Shown: positions 21,127-30,689, numbered from the stretch's first letter. The stretch is DNA of 64,000 nt from Rhodospirillales bacterium (GCA_016214125.1 JACRPC010000039.1:28430-92429), one strand, 5' to 3'. A program made the numbers and translations. The notes: a model not told the origin generated them from the letters alone.

Positions 21127-21909
21127 ATGGACGAAAGCCGTTTCGTCGCCGTCGATGGCGTTTCCCTGGAATATCGCTGGATCGGACCCCAGCCCGGCGA
21201 GACGCCGACTCTCGTTTTCCTCCATGAGGGGCTGGGTTCGGTAAGCCTGTGGCGCGATTTTCCCGATCGCTTGGCGGCGGCCACCGGCCTGGGCGCGCTG
21301 GTCTACAGCCGCCAGGGTTATGGGCGCTCGGCCGCCATTCCCCTTCCCCGCCCGCTTAGCTATCACCGCGACGAGGGGCAAAGGGTTCTGCCGGCGCTGC
21401 TTGACGCGCTTCACATCCGCCGCGCCATTCCGATCGGTCATTCCGACGGCGCGTCGATCGCGCTGGCCTATATGAGCGGGCGCGCTTATCCGCACCTGCT
21501 GGGGGGCGCGGTAATGGCGCCGCATGTGACCATGGAGGAGATCAATCTTATTTCGATCCGCGAGGCGGTGAAGGCCTTCGAGACCGGCGATCTGCGCGAG
21601 CGCCTGAAGAAGCATCATGGCGACAATGTCGATGGCGCCTTCCTGGGCTGGAGCCGGGCCTGGCTCGATCCCAACTTCCTGGTGCCCGATCTTTGCGACC
21701 TGCTGCCCGAGATCCGGGTGCCGTTGATGGTGCTGCAGGGTGAAAACGACGAATACGGCACCGCCGAGCAGTACGAAACCATCCTGGGTAAGGTAAGCGG
21801 TTCCTGCGAGGTCGTGGTGCTGCCCGCCTGCCGCCATTCGCCGCACAAGGACCAGCCCGAGATGACCTTGGCCGCGCTGGTGCGTTTCGTTAAGTCTCTC
21901 TTGATTTAA
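21127..21909 (+). CDS. Alpha/beta hydrolase
   Basis: A 260-residue hydrolase with the nucleophile elbow GHSDG (S106), an acid residue in GENDEYG and the catalytic His in CRHSPH. The oxyanion region is FLHEGLGS. There is no signal peptide, so it is cytoplasmic. The ATG follows GGGAAGGGAG. It ends 4 bases inside the convergent CoA ligase gene. Its promoter carries the same operator as the aromatic-acid-type genes in this window, so it probably hydrolyses an ester, a C-C bond or a thioester in that pathway. Confidence 0.85.
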   Translation: MDESRFVAVDGVSLEYRWIGPQPGETPTLVFLHEGLGSVSLWRDFPDRLAAATGLGALVYSRQGYGRSAAIPLPRPLSYHRDEGQRVLPALLDALHIRRAIPIGHSDGASIALAYMSGRAYPHLLGGAVMAPHVTMEEINLISIREAVKAFETGDLRERLKKHHGDNVDGAFLGWSRAWLDPNFLVPDLCDLLPEIRVPLMVLQGENDEYGTAEQYETILGKVSGSCEVVVLPACRHSPHKDQPEMTLAALVRFVKSLLI

Positions 21910-23549
21910 TCCTTGCGCAGATCGGCGCGGCGCACTTTGCCGGTCGGCGTCTTGGGCAAAGCGGGCAGGAATTCGATGACGCGCGGGTAAAGGTGCGGCG
22001 CCGCCCGTGCCTTGAAGTCAGCCTGGATTTGGCGCGCCAGGTCGGGGCTTTCGGCGATGCCGGGGCGCAGCACGATGCAGGCCTTGACGATTTGGGTGCG
22101 CGCGCCTTCGGGATCGGGGGCGCCGACGCAGGCGCATTCCAGCACCGCCGGATGGGCGGCCAGCACCGATTCCACCTCGGTGGGGGCAATGTTGTAGCCG
22201 GCCGAAACGATCATGTCGTCGGTGCGGCCGATGTAGGAGCCAAAGCCGGCCTCGTCCATGATCATGATGTCTTGCAAGATGCTCCAGCCCTGGCGCACCG
22301 CCTTGGCTTGCACATCGGGCTTGCGCCAGTATTTGGTGCCGGTGGGACCGCGAAAGGTGAGAATGCCCGGTTCGCCGCGCGGCCTTTCCTCGAAGCTTTC
22401 CGGATCGCGGACCTTGATCTCGAAGCCCGGCACGGCGCGGCCAAACGAGTTCGGCCGCACCGGCTCGTCGTGGTGGTAGCTGGCGATGATGTGCAGGGAT
22501 TCGGTCGAGCCCATCGCCGGACGGACCGGCTGGCCGAAGCGCGCCCGCACCGCCTCGGCGATCGCCGGGGTCAGGGCCTCGCCGGCGCTGCGCATCTGGC
22601 GAAGGGTGCGAAAATCCCCGGCTTGGCCTTCCGCCGTTTTCGCCATCATGTTGAAGAAAGTGGGAACGGCGCCGAAGATGGTGACGCCGTAACGCGCGAT
22701 GGCGTCAAGCATTCGGGCCGGCTGTTTGTCTTCGATCAACACCGCCGGCACGCCGAAACGCAGCGGATAGGACAGGAAAAAGCCGACGCCCATCGAAAAG
22801 GCGATCGGCGGTTGGCCGGCAATGACGTCGTCCGCGCCAAGCGGCATCAGGTAGGTGCAAAAGCCGTCGGCGATCGCCAAGAGATCGCTGTGCTGCTCGA
22901 TGCAGCCTTTGGGCGTCCCGGTCGAACCCGAAGTGTAAAGGATCAGCGCCAGATCGTCGGGCCGGGTGGGGGCTGCCGCCAGGCTGTCGCGCCCACCCTC
23001 CACCAGGCTTTGGTAATCGCGATAGCCGGGCCGGTCGGCTTGGCCCACGGCGATGAAATGGCGGATATGGGTAAAATTCGGCCGTGCCTCCTCAATGGCG
23101 TCGAGGAAGCGGGCGTCGGCAATCACGGCCACCGCCTCGGTGTCGGCGGCGCGATAGACCAGATCGGGAGCGCGCAGAAGGGTGAAGGTGGGCACGGCCA
23201 CCGCGCCGATCTTTATCAGGGCCAGGATCGCCACCACCTGCTCGATCCGATCGGGCAGGCGCAACAGCACCCGATCGCCGGGTCGGATGCCCAGGCCGAG
23301 AAGCGCGTTGCCCAGCCGGTTGGCGTCGCCTGCCAGATCGCGATAGGTCCAGCGCCGGCCTTTGTCGATATAGACGACACGCTCGCCCCACCCCTGGGCG
23401 ATCGGCCGGTCGAGAAATTCGAAGGCGGCGTTAAGGCGGGTGGGATAGTTCAGTTCCGGCAGGGCGAAAACCACCGTCGGCCGGTGCGCCACGGGCGGCA
23501 GGAAGTCGGCGGGAATGGCCTGGATGCTGGGGGTCGGTTCCTTGGACAT
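21906..23549 (-). CDS. Acyl/aryl-CoA ligase (2-aminobenzoate-CoA ligase-like)
   Basis: A 547-residue AMP-forming ligase: the P-loop-like YTSGSTGTPKG, the A5 motif with SAGEALTP and GSTES, the A8 hinge IGRTDDMIVSAGYNI and the catalytic lysine motif PTGKVRRADL at the C-terminus. The N-terminal ELNYPTRLNAAFEFLDRP and overall layout resemble benzoate and 2-aminobenzoate CoA ligases. It is the last gene of the operon beginning with livH, downstream of an uptake system and a reductive-dehalogenase-like gene. It should activate the imported carboxylic acid as its CoA thioester. Exact substrate unknown. Confidence 0.85.
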   Translation of the reverse strand: MSKEPTPSIQAIPADFLPPVAHRPTVVFALPELNYPTRLNAAFEFLDRPIAQGWGERVVYIDKGRRWTYRDLAGDANRLGNALLGLGIRPGDRVLLRLPDRIEQVVAILALIKIGAVAVPTFTLLRAPDLVYRAADTEAVAVIADARFLDAIEEARPNFTHIRHFIAVGQADRPGYRDYQSLVEGGRDSLAAAPTRPDDLALILYTSGSTGTPKGCIEQHSDLLAIADGFCTYLMPLGADDVIAGQPPIAFSMGVGFFLSYPLRFGVPAVLIEDKQPARMLDAIARYGVTIFGAVPTFFNMMAKTAEGQAGDFRTLRQMRSAGEALTPAIAEAVRARFGQPVRPAMGSTESLHIIASYHHDEPVRPNSFGRAVPGFEIKVRDPESFEERPRGEPGILTFRGPTGTKYWRKPDVQAKAVRQGWSILQDIMIMDEAGFGSYIGRTDDMIVSAGYNIAPTEVESVLAAHPAVLECACVGAPDPEGARTQIVKACIVLRPGIAESPDLARQIQADFKARAAPHLYPRVIEFLPALPKTPTGKVRRADLRKD

Positions 23550-23565
23550 GCAAGGCCTCGCCGCC

Positions 23566-24690
23566 TCAGGCTCTGGGGTGAATCTGATGGTTCTCGTAAT
23601 CCTTGGCCGAGGTGCGGCGCTGGTACATCAACCAGCCCTTGCCGGCGCTCAGATGGAATTTCTTGTCGAAGATTCGGTTGTCGAGCCACAGCAGAAGGCG
23701 GCGCCAAAGATCGCCCTTGGCGGCCAGGCGCACGGCCAGACGGAACCACCAGCGGTCCGGCTTGTTCCAGGGGCAGACGGTGATGCAGCGCGCGCAATCG
23801 TTCCACTTGTCGGGATTGGCGTTCCAGTAGGTGATGCAGGAATCGTTGTCGGCCAGCCAGTGGCTGTAGCCGCGTTCGGTCACCTTGTCGCCCTTGGCGA
23901 TGCTTTGCGAGGGGCAAAGCTTGGCGCATTTGTCGCAGAGCGTGCAGAAATCCTGCACGCCGAAGGCGATGGGCGCATCGACCATCAGGGGCAGATCGGT
24001 GGTGACGGTGGCCAGCCGAAGCCTTGGCCCGAATTCCCGCGTGATCAGGCAGTTGTTGCGCGCCAGCTCGCCTAGGCCCGCCTTGATGGCGATCGGCACA
24101 TGCAGGACGCGCTCGGCGACATGGAAATGGGCGGTTGCCGGATAGCCGAGTTCGCGGATGTAGCAGGCCAGCGCGGTGGCGATCTTGGCCGATTCCAGAT
24201 AGCCGGCCCCCACCTCGGCGCCGTCGATGAAGGAGGGCGAATAGCGCAGCCTTTCGTAATCCATTTCGTGGCCGAGCGAAATAGCGAAGCGGTGATGGAG
24301 CTCGATCGGCTCGCCGAAGCGGTTCTTGCGCGCGTCGATGCGCAGGCCCTTGTGCGAATAGACCATCCAGGGTTCGAGCGCGCAGATGCCCACCAGATGC
24401 GCGCCAAAGAATTTCGCCACTTCCTTGATGTGGGCGACCATGTTGGCCGGTTCCTTAACCGGCGCCGCCGCCGGATTGACCGGCCCCTCGGCCACCGACA
24501 GGAGCGAGCGCAACGGCGAATTGTAGGGCCGGTTCTCGGGGTAGAAGACGCGGCGGAAGGGATCGACCGATTCGGTGGTCCAGCGCTTTTGCACCACCTC
24601 GCCCAGCTTACCGATCGCCGCCCGCGTGTGGGCCTGTTCGCGCTGATCGAAGGGCGGGATCGGACCGGAATTCGAGGGCCAGGTCGACAC
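23566..24690 (-). CDS. Cytosolic reductive-dehalogenase-like corrinoid/Fe-S protein
   Basis: A 374-residue protein with two [4Fe-4S] motifs: FCTLCDKCAKLCPS (C-x2-C-x2-C-x3-CP) and a second set beginning SCITYW and ending CARCITVCPWNKP (C-x13-C-x2-C-x3-CP). The preceding ELARNNCLITREFGPRLRL matches the corrinoid-binding part of RdhA proteins. It lacks the Tat signal of respiratory dehalogenases and the usual RdhB anchor gene, like the catabolic enzymes of aerobes. QueG is related but has a different second-cluster spacing and no such context. It lies between DUF2848 and a CoA ligase in one operon, suggesting reductive removal of a ring substituent. Confidence 0.75.
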   Translation of the reverse strand: MSTWPSNSGPIPPFDQREQAHTRAAIGKLGEVVQKRWTTESVDPFRRVFYPENRPYNSPLRSLLSVAEGPVNPAAAPVKEPANMVAHIKEVAKFFGAHLVGICALEPWMVYSHKGLRIDARKNRFGEPIELHHRFAISLGHEMDYERLRYSPSFIDGAEVGAGYLESAKIATALACYIRELGYPATAHFHVAERVLHVPIAIKAGLGELARNNCLITREFGPRLRLATVTTDLPLMVDAPIAFGVQDFCTLCDKCAKLCPSQSIAKGDKVTERGYSHWLADNDSCITYWNANPDKWNDCARCITVCPWNKPDRWWFRLAVRLAAKGDLWRRLLLWLDNRIFDKKFHLSAGKGWLMYQRRTSAKDYENHQIHPRA

Positions 24691-24695
24691 GGTCG

Positions 24696-25403
24696 TCAGG
24701 CCGCTGGATTCTCGGCGATCGGCAACGACACGATGTCATACCCATGGCTGATGGTGCGCCCGCGCACCGGATCTTCCAGCGCGAATTCGAAGCGCGGCGC
24801 CGGACGGATGCCGCCCTTGGCGGCCAAGGTGCCGCAGAACATCAGCCAGCCGTCGGGCAACGTCTTGGGCGATTCGGGCAGGCCGGCGATCAGCGCCAGG
24901 GGATCTTGCATGGTCGTCACCGGCCCCTCCTGGTAAAGGGTGCGGGCGCCGTTTTCGACCCGCCAGGAGCGCAGCACCAGCTTGCCCCAGTGCCCAGCGA
25001 CCTCGTCCATCGGCCAAAGCGTGGCGGCCACCGGCTTTTCGCACATCTGTTTCGACATCGTGATGCCGATGGTTTCCGCCTTGCGGTCGGTGTGGTCCGA
25101 GCCGGTGCCGACCCAGAGCTTGCCGTCGAGTCCCACCAGGATGAATTCGACCTCGCCGCTCGATTCGCCACCCATCGCCTCGATGGCGTCGTCGGTGGAA
25201 AGCCGGCTGGCGGCGATGCGGTAATAAAGGGGTGTGGAGGCCGGGCGCGGCACGCCCAAGGCCTCCAGTTCGACGATGTGTTTTTCCATCGCCGCCTTGT
25301 CGCGCCCGGTCCACCCGGCCACGACCAGCGTGCTGATCGCAACCGGGCGGCGGGTGCGGCCCGTCGCGGTGTCGAGTGTGAAGGTGAGGTTCGCACCGCT
25401 CAT
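24696..25403 (-). CDS. DUF2848 protein (fumarylacetoacetate hydrolase-like)
   Basis: A 235-residue member of DUF2848, distantly related to the fumarylacetoacetate hydrolase fold, which handles hydratase, decarboxylase or C-C hydrolase reactions on dicarbonyl acids. Characteristic segments are LYYRIAAS, VGLDGKLWVGTGSDHTDR and LMFCGTLAAKGGIRP. It starts 38 bases after livK ends and sits 5 bases ahead of the reductive-dehalogenase-like gene, so it is in the same operon. No DUF2848 reaction is known to me. Confidence 0.8.
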   Translation of the reverse strand: MSGANLTFTLDTATGRTRRPVAISTLVVAGWTGRDKAAMEKHIVELEALGVPRPASTPLYYRIAASRLSTDDAIEAMGGESSGEVEFILVGLDGKLWVGTGSDHTDRKAETIGITMSKQMCEKPVAATLWPMDEVAGHWGKLVLRSWRVENGARTLYQEGPVTTMQDPLALIAGLPESPKTLPDGWLMFCGTLAAKGGIRPAPRFEFALEDPVRGRTISHGYDIVSLPIAENPAA

Positions 25404-25441
25404 GGCTGACGGTCCTTTTTCTTGCGGTTTTCCGGTTTGGC

Positions 25442-26620
25442 TTACTTCGGCTCGTGGGTGTCGATCAGCGTCCAGGCGGCCTGCTTGGCCTCAAGAATGT
25501 AGATCGGCTTGATCGAATCCCGGTTGGCGCCAAACGAAATCGGCCCTTCAAGCATCGGATGGTTCTTGAGCTTGGCCAGATGGTCGCGGATCGCCGTGCG
25601 CTCCTTGGCCAGGTTGGCGTCGTCGCCGGTGGCCTTGGTCTTTGCCAGCGCGTCGGCATACATGAGGACGATGTCGTAGGTGGCGGCATCCATCTGGCTG
25701 GGCTCGGTGCGCGGCAGGCCGGCGGCCTTGGCCCGCTTCTCGAACTCGGCCGAGAAGGCCTTGGTGGCGGGATTCAAATCACGGAAGAAGGTGGTGCCGA
25801 TGGTGAAACCCTCGCCGGCCGGCGCCATGCGCTTGGGCAGGTCGGGATCGGCCACCGTGGTGCCGGCGATCATGCGCGCCTTCAGGCCTTGGCGTTGCAA
25901 CTCGGTCGCCAGCTTGATCGCCATTTCCGGGGGCGCGCCGAAACCGATCACCTCGGGCTTAGCCTGCACGAGCTGCGAGGCCTGCGGCGACAGGTCGAAG
26001 GCCTTAACCGAGAAGTCGACGGTGCTGACGACCTGGGATTTGTACTGCTCGAACACCTTGGGCAACACGCCGGTGCCGATCGCCTTGGAGACGGCGTCGT
26101 CGGTGCCGTAGGCAATGGCGGCCCGGGCGCTGGGAATCTTCTTGCGGGCGAAAGTCTCCATGACGTCGGAGATCACCTTGCCCTCGTCGACCGTGTTGCG
26201 GAAGGCGTAGCTCATGTCGGCGGTGAGGCCCGGCGCCGACGAGGCCATGCTCATCTGCACGATGCCCATGCGCTCGCCATCGGGGAAGGCCACCCGGCAT
26301 TCCGACGAGCTGAAGGGGCCGACGATCGCCAACGCCTTGTCGTCGACGGCGAAGCGGCGCACGGCGGCGCTGGCGTCCTTGGGATTGCCGCCGGTGTCGA
26401 ACTTCGTCAATTTGATCTTGCGGCCGTTGACGCCGCCCTTGGCATTGATCTCGTCGACCGCCATATCGGCGGCGATCTCGTTCGAGTTGGCGAGGCTGAC
26501 ATAGGGGCCGGTCTTCGCCATCGAATAACCGATGACCAGTTCGCTGGCGGCCTGGACGGCCGGGGCAAAAGCGAGCGCGCCCAAAAGCGCGATCGCACTC
26601 ACGGTACCAAGTCTCTTCAT
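25442..26620 (-). CDS. Branched-chain/aromatic acid ABC transporter binding protein (LivK-like)
   Basis: A 392-residue periplasmic binding protein of the Peripla_BP_6 type. The signal peptide runs to about residue 24 (FAPAVQAA), followed by LVIGYSMAKTGPYVSLAN and DEINAKGGVNGRKIKL, the classic LivJ/LivK N-terminus. It is the fifth gene of the liv operon, 26 bases after livF. In alphaproteobacteria many such systems import aromatic acids rather than leucine; the catabolic genes downstream favour that here. Confidence 0.9.
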   Translation of the reverse strand: MKRLGTVSAIALLGALAFAPAVQAASELVIGYSMAKTGPYVSLANSNEIAADMAVDEINAKGGVNGRKIKLTKFDTGGNPKDASAAVRRFAVDDKALAIVGPFSSSECRVAFPDGERMGIVQMSMASSAPGLTADMSYAFRNTVDEGKVISDVMETFARKKIPSARAAIAYGTDDAVSKAIGTGVLPKVFEQYKSQVVSTVDFSVKAFDLSPQASQLVQAKPEVIGFGAPPEMAIKLATELQRQGLKARMIAGTTVADPDLPKRMAPAGEGFTIGTTFFRDLNPATKAFSAEFEKRAKAAGLPRTEPSQMDAATYDIVLMYADALAKTKATGDDANLAKERTAIRDHLAKLKNHPMLEGPISFGANRDSIKPIYILEAKQAAWTLIDTHEPK

Positions 26621-26646
26621 GCGTTCCTCCTGTGGTTGGGCATGGG

Positions 26647-27351
26647 TTATCCGCCGAGATAGGCTTCCTGAAGACGCGCGTCCGCCAGCAATTGCTGGGG
26701 CGTTCCATGGGCGATCTTGCGCCCAAGCTTGAGCACATGGCCTTCGTGCGCCACCGAAAGGGCCATGTTGGTGTTCTGCTCGACCAGAAGCAACGCCAGA
26801 CCGCCTTTGTTCAGTTCGACCAAGAGCTCGAACAGGCGGGCGATGATGATGGGGCTTAGGCCCAGCGAGGGCTCGTCAAGCATCATGAGCGACGAACCGC
26901 TCACCAGGGCGCGGCCGACCGCCAGCATCTGCTGCTCGCCGCCCGACAGGCAGGAAGCCTTCTGGAAACGGCGCTCGGCCAGATTGGGAAAGCGCTGGTA
27001 GATGGCGTCGATCTCGCGCGCCACCTGGGCCGGATCGTCGCGGTGATAGGCGCCGACCTTCAGATTGTCCTCGACCGTCATCGAGACCAGGATGCGCCGC
27101 CCCTCGGGCACCAAGGCCAGCCCGGCCTTGACGCGCTCGCTGGCCGGCCGGCGGTGGATCGCCTCGCCTTTCCAGCGAATGGCGCCGCCGGCGATCGGGG
27201 TAAGCCCGATCAGCGCCTTGAGCAAGCTCGACTTGCCGGCGCCGTTGGCGCCCAGAACGGTGACGATGCGCCCCTCGGGCACCGCGAGATCAAGCTCGGC
27301 CAGGGCGGTGATGCGCCCGTAGCGCACGGTGAGATTCTCGACCTCAAGCAT
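26647..27351 (-). CDS. livF: ABC transporter ATP-binding protein LivF
   Basis: A 234-residue ABC ATPase with Walker A GANGAGKSS, signature LSGGEQQML, Walker B LMMLDEPSLGLSP and H-loop-side LLVEQN, all diagnostic of LivF. The start [12 protein letters not shown] at 27351 overlaps the 3' end of livG by 8 bases; an in-frame ATG at 27468 lies inside livG and is rejected. It is a component of the importer encoded by this operon. Confidence 0.92.
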   Translation of the reverse strand: MLEVENLTVRYGRITALAELDLAVPEGRIVTVLGANGAGKSSLLKALIGLTPIAGGAIRWKGEAIHRRPASERVKAGLALVPEGRRILVSMTVEDNLKVGAYHRDDPAQVAREIDAIYQRFPNLAERRFQKASCLSGGEQQMLAVGRALVSGSSLMMLDEPSLGLSPIIIARLFELLVELNKGGLALLLVEQNTNMALSVAHEGHVLKLGRKIAHGTPQQLLADARLQEAYLGG

Positions 27352-28117
27352 GGCCGGCCCCCACGGTCGCGTCGCCGCCCAGATAGGCCTCGCGCACCAG
27401 GGGCGAGGCCCGCACCTCGGCCATCGTTCCTTCGGCGATCTTCTCGCCGAAATTGATGACGACGACACGCTCGCACAGCCGGTCGACGAAATGCATGTCG
27501 TGTTCGACCACCACCAGCGTCACCCCCTTGGCGGCGATCGCCATCAGGGCATCGTGCAAATCTTCGGTCTCGCGCTCGTTCAAGCCGGCCGCCGGCTCGT
27601 CCAGAAGCAGCATCTTGGGATTGGCCACCACGGCCCGCAACAGATCGACCCGCTTGCGCACGCCATAGGGCAGCGAATCGACCGACAGGTCGGCGTAGGC
27701 GCCAAGGCCGGCCTCGTCCAAGGCGGCACGCGCCTCCTCGATCCAGCGATGGCGCGGCATCAGCCGATAGGGGGTGAGCAACGCCGCCAGCCCGCCCGCC
27801 TTCGGCTGCTGGCCCAGCATGATGTTCTCGACCACCGACAGATGGCCCATCAGCCGGATGTTCTGGAAGCTGCGCGCCACCCCAAGCCCGATGCGTCGAC
27901 GCATCGGCAGATGCGTGATGTCGACGCCATCGAACAATACGCGGCCGCTGGTGAGCGGATAGACGCCGGTGATCAGGTTGAAGACCGTGCTCTTGCCGGC
28001 GCCGTTGGGGCCGATCAGCGCCACCCGCTGGCCGGCCTCGACGGTAAAGGATAGGTTCTTCACCACCACCAGGCCGCCGAAATTCTTGCCGACATCGTCC
28101 AGCGCCAAGAGGCTCAT
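27344..28117 (-). CDS. livG: ABC transporter ATP-binding protein LivG
   Basis: A 257-residue ABC ATPase with Walker [10 protein letters not shown], the LivG-type insert following [19 protein letters not shown], and Walker [16 protein letters not shown]. The signature region is divergent: [15 protein letters not shown], as in LivG (LAYGQQRRLEIARAL type). The C-terminal [12 protein letters not shown] is also typical. ATG at 28117 overlaps the livM stop by 4 bases; the longer frame to 28237 lies inside livM. Confidence 0.92.
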   Translation of the reverse strand: MSLLALDDVGKNFGGLVVVKNLSFTVEAGQRVALIGPNGAGKSTVFNLITGVYPLTSGRVLFDGVDITHLPMRRRIGLGVARSFQNIRLMGHLSVVENIMLGQQPKAGGLAALLTPYRLMPRHRWIEEARAALDEAGLGAYADLSVDSLPYGVRKRVDLLRAVVANPKMLLLDEPAAGLNERETEDLHDALMAIAAKGVTLVVVEHDMHFVDRLCERVVVINFGEKIAEGTMAEVRASPLVREAYLGGDATVGAGHA

Positions 28118-28959
28118 GACGCCGCCTCGCGCCTCTTGCCGAACCGCAGCCGGCGGGCAAGCGCGCCGGTGATCAGGCCTTCGGGCCGCACCGCCATCAC
28201 CAGAATGATCAGCACCGCGAAGATCACAAACCGCCAATGCGATCCGGCGCGCAACAGTTCGGGCAACAGGGTGAAAAAGGCGGCGCCGACGATCGGCCCG
28301 GCCACCGTTTGAGTGCCGCCCAACAGCACATAAAGAGCGATGTAGACCGAGAGCATGATGTTGAAATTCTGCGGCTCGAGATAGCTGTAGTGGTGGGCGT
28401 AAAGTGCCCCGCCGATCCCGGCGATCAGGGCGCCCAGCGAAAAGGCGGCCACCCGAATGGCGCGCACATCGACGCCGAACAGTTCGGTCACCAGGGGATC
28501 GTTCTTGGTGGCGGTGAGCAGCAGCGCGAAGCGGGTGCGCGACAGCAGCAGCACCGCCACCAGAACCCCGAAGGCGACGCTGAGCACGACCGTGAACCCG
28601 GCATAGGGCTTGACCGGATAGCCGGCGGCGGCGCCCACCGCCTCGATGTTGAGAAAGGCGGCCTGGATCACCTGGCCCAAGGCGAAGGTGGCGAGCGCCA
28701 GATAGATGCCGCTGGTGCGCAGCACCGGCACCGCCACCAAAAGCCCCAGGAGCCCGGCCGCCGCGGCGCCTGCCGCCATGCCGACGCCCATCGGCAGATG
28801 GTAGGCACTGGTGAGATAGGCCGAAGTGTAGCCGCCCACCGCCATGAAGCCGGCAATGCCCAGATTGAGCTGGCCGGCGGCCAAGGGCAGATAGCCGGCC
28901 AGGGCGACGACGATGTTGATCGCCAGCATGACCAGGATGGCTTCGCCGTAGCCGCTCAT
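28114..28959 (-). CDS. livM: ABC transporter permease LivM
   Basis: A 281-residue membrane protein with about 8-9 TM helices and the LivM signatures [20 protein letters not shown] and [23 protein letters not shown] at 28959 lies one base from the livH stop; the upstream frame to 29040 lies inside livH. The C-terminus is a positively charged tail ([13 protein letters not shown]) that overlaps the livG start. Confidence 0.92.
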   Translation of the reverse strand: MSGYGEAILVMLAINIVVALAGYLPLAAGQLNLGIAGFMAVGGYTSAYLTSAYHLPMGVGMAAGAAAAGLLGLLVAVPVLRTSGIYLALATFALGQVIQAAFLNIEAVGAAAGYPVKPYAGFTVVLSVAFGVLVAVLLLSRTRFALLLTATKNDPLVTELFGVDVRAIRVAAFSLGALIAGIGGALYAHHYSYLEPQNFNIMLSVYIALYVLLGGTQTVAGPIVGAAFFTLLPELLRAGSHWRFVIFAVLIILVMAVRPEGLITGALARRLRFGKRREAAS

Positions 28960-28960
28960 C

Positions 28961-29848
28961 TTAGAGCTTCTCCCGCACGATCGCCGAACCGCCCAGCAAG
29001 CCTTCAGGGCGGACCACCAGCAGAAGGAGCAGCGCGCCATAGACGCAGATGTCGGCGCGGTTGGCGCCGAAGAAGGCGATCGACAAGACCTCGATCAGCC
29101 CGATCAACAGGCCGCCCAGAATGGCGCCCCAGATGTTGCCCATGCCGCCGATGACCATGGCGGCGATGCCCTTAAGCCCGATCTCGTGGCCCATGAAGGC
29201 CGAGACCTGCAGATAATTCATGGCGAACAGGATGCCGCTTACCCCGGAAAGCAGGCCGATGAGGATGAACAGCGCCGGCACGACGCGGTGAATCTCGACG
29301 CCCAGGATGGTGGCGGTGTCGGCGTTCTCGGCCACGGCGCGGATGCCGCGTCCGATTCGGGTGCGCTCGAGAAGACCCGAGGCAGCTATCACCAGCACCA
29401 GGGCCAGAACCAGACTGATCAACTGGCCGGTGCCGATTACCAGCCCGGCAACGCGGATGTTGAAGTCGGGCATCAGGGCCGGAAAGGTCTGCTGGTCCGA
29501 GCCGTAGCCGATCAGCACCAGATTCTCGAACAGAATGAGGAATCCCAGCGAGCTGACCAAGGGGATCTCGTGGTCGAGTCCCCTCATCCAGCGATAGGTG
29601 AAGCGCTCGACCAGATAGGAGGCGACGCCGGCGGCCAGCAGACCGGCGGCGATGGCGCCCACCCAGGGCCAGCCATTCTCCAGGGCCCGCCAGGTGGCGA
29701 TGGCGCCCACCATGAAGATGCCGGGGATGCTGAAATTGAGGAAATTGAGAACGCCGATCGCCAAGGTGAAGGCGACCGCGATCAGCATGTAGATGCCGCC
29801 CAGCATGATGCCGTTGACCAATTGTTGGGCGAAGACGGCGCCGCTCAA
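28961..29848 (-). CDS. livH: ABC transporter permease LivH
   Basis: A 295-residue membrane protein with about 8 TM helices. Signatures are FAQQLVNGIMLGGIYMLIAV at the N-terminus and GMGNIWGAILGGLLIGLIE near the C-terminus, as in LivH. It is the first gene of an apparent eight-gene operon (livHMGF, livK, DUF2848, reductive-dehalogenase-like, CoA ligase). The promoter and operator lie 23-62 bases upstream. Confidence 0.92.
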   Translation of the reverse strand: MSGAVFAQQLVNGIMLGGIYMLIAVAFTLAIGVLNFLNFSIPGIFMVGAIATWRALENGWPWVGAIAAGLLAAGVASYLVERFTYRWMRGLDHEIPLVSSLGFLILFENLVLIGYGSDQQTFPALMPDFNIRVAGLVIGTGQLISLVLALVLVIAASGLLERTRIGRGIRAVAENADTATILGVEIHRVVPALFILIGLLSGVSGILFAMNYLQVSAFMGHEIGLKGIAAMVIGGMGNIWGAILGGLLIGLIEVLSIAFFGANRADICVYGALLLLLVVRPEGLLGGSAIVREKL

Positions 29849-29870
29849 CCCATCCCCCTGTGATCGGATT

Positions 29871-29910
29871 GTGATATTTCAGATGCTACAGGATCGGCAG
29901 CGCATGTCAA
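29871..29910 (-). promoter_or_regulatory. Promoter with regulon operator, site A (liv operon)
   Basis: Read on the minus strand: TTGACA (29910-29905), 16 bases, TAGCAT as -10 (29888-29883), then CTGAAATATCAC (29882-29871). The operator sits directly after the -10, where a bound protein would block transcription. It drives livH and the genes behind it. Confidence 0.65.
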
Positions 29911-29995
29911 CAAAACCTGGGGCGCCGCGGATGGTCTTTCCAATTCGGGCAAATTGTTGGTCGGGCGTCCGGTCTTGGGTCGGGCGCAAATCGCC

Positions 29996-30032
29996 TTGAC
30001 AGGGCGGGAGCGGACCGATAGTGAAATTTCAC
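29996..30032 (+). promoter_or_regulatory. Promoter with regulon operator, site B (thioesterase)
   Basis: TTGACA at 29996-30001 is followed after 19 bases by GTGAAATTTCAC (30021-30032), a perfect 12-base palindrome and the most symmetric copy of the shared operator. It lies 24 bases ahead of the thioesterase start, in the divergent gap with the liv operon. Confidence 0.65.
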
Positions 30033-30056
30033 AAAATCTTTACGATGGAGATCGCG

Positions 30057-30545
30057 ATGCCCTTCGAAGCCCCCGTCAACCGTTGGCGCGAACGCGTCCG
30101 CCCCGAGTGGTTGGACTATAACGGCCACATGAACGTGGCCTATTTCGTGCTGATCTTCGATCACGGCACCGACGAATTCTATCCGCTGATCGGGCTGGGC
30201 AAGCCCTATCGCCAGCGCACCGGCAAATCGACCTTCGCCGTCGAATCGCACATCACCTATCAGAAGGAGCTGTCGGTCAACGAGGAGGTGCGAGTCACCA
30301 CCCAGTTGCTCGGCTACGACGCCAAGCGCATCCACTATTTCCATACCATGTGGCACGCCGACAAGGGCTTCCAGATGGCGACGCTTGAACAGTTGGCGGT
30401 GCATGTCGATCTGACGGCGCGCAAGGTCGAGCCGATGCCCGACGACTGCCAGCGCCTGCTGGCCGAGATGTGGGAAAGCCACAAGGATCTCCCCCTGCCC
30501 AAGGAGCTGGGCAGCGTCATGGCGCTGCGCCCGAAGAAGGGGTAG
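30057..30545 (+). CDS. Hotdog-fold acyl-CoA thioesterase
   Basis: A 162-residue 4HBT-type thioesterase. The motif VRPEWLDYNGHMNVAYFVLIFDHG carries the catalytic Asp and the downstream HMN typical of the family, and it resembles betainyl-CoA thioesterases. The start at 30057 follows GGAG at 30047-30050; the in-frame GTG at 30021 begins inside the operator and is rejected. It is divergent from the liv operon and shares its operator type, so it probably releases CoA from pathway intermediates or dead-end thioesters. Confidence 0.85.
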   Translation: MPFEAPVNRWRERVRPEWLDYNGHMNVAYFVLIFDHGTDEFYPLIGLGKPYRQRTGKSTFAVESHITYQKELSVNEEVRVTTQLLGYDAKRIHYFHTMWHADKGFQMATLEQLAVHVDLTARKVEPMPDDCQRLLAEMWESHKDLPLPKELGSVMALRPKKG

Positions 30546-30689
30546 TCGCCCCCATCCGGCCGCGCCGCCCGGATCGCCCTGCCGCCCGGGAGCGGGGCCG
30601 GCGACCATGGCCGACGGGCCAGAAAGATCCGGGCGCAATCGGTCTGTGATGACGCTGTCATTTCCAAAGGCTTCGTTCACCCGGAATTT

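Noticed and set aside
23566..24690. Epoxyqueuosine reductase QueG.
   Set aside because: Second-cluster spacing, the SCITYW segment and the operon context fit RdhA-like proteins better, though the two families are related.
30021..30056. GTG start for the thioesterase at 30021.
   Set aside because: The codon lies inside the operator and has no ribosome-binding site; GGAG precedes the ATG at 30057.
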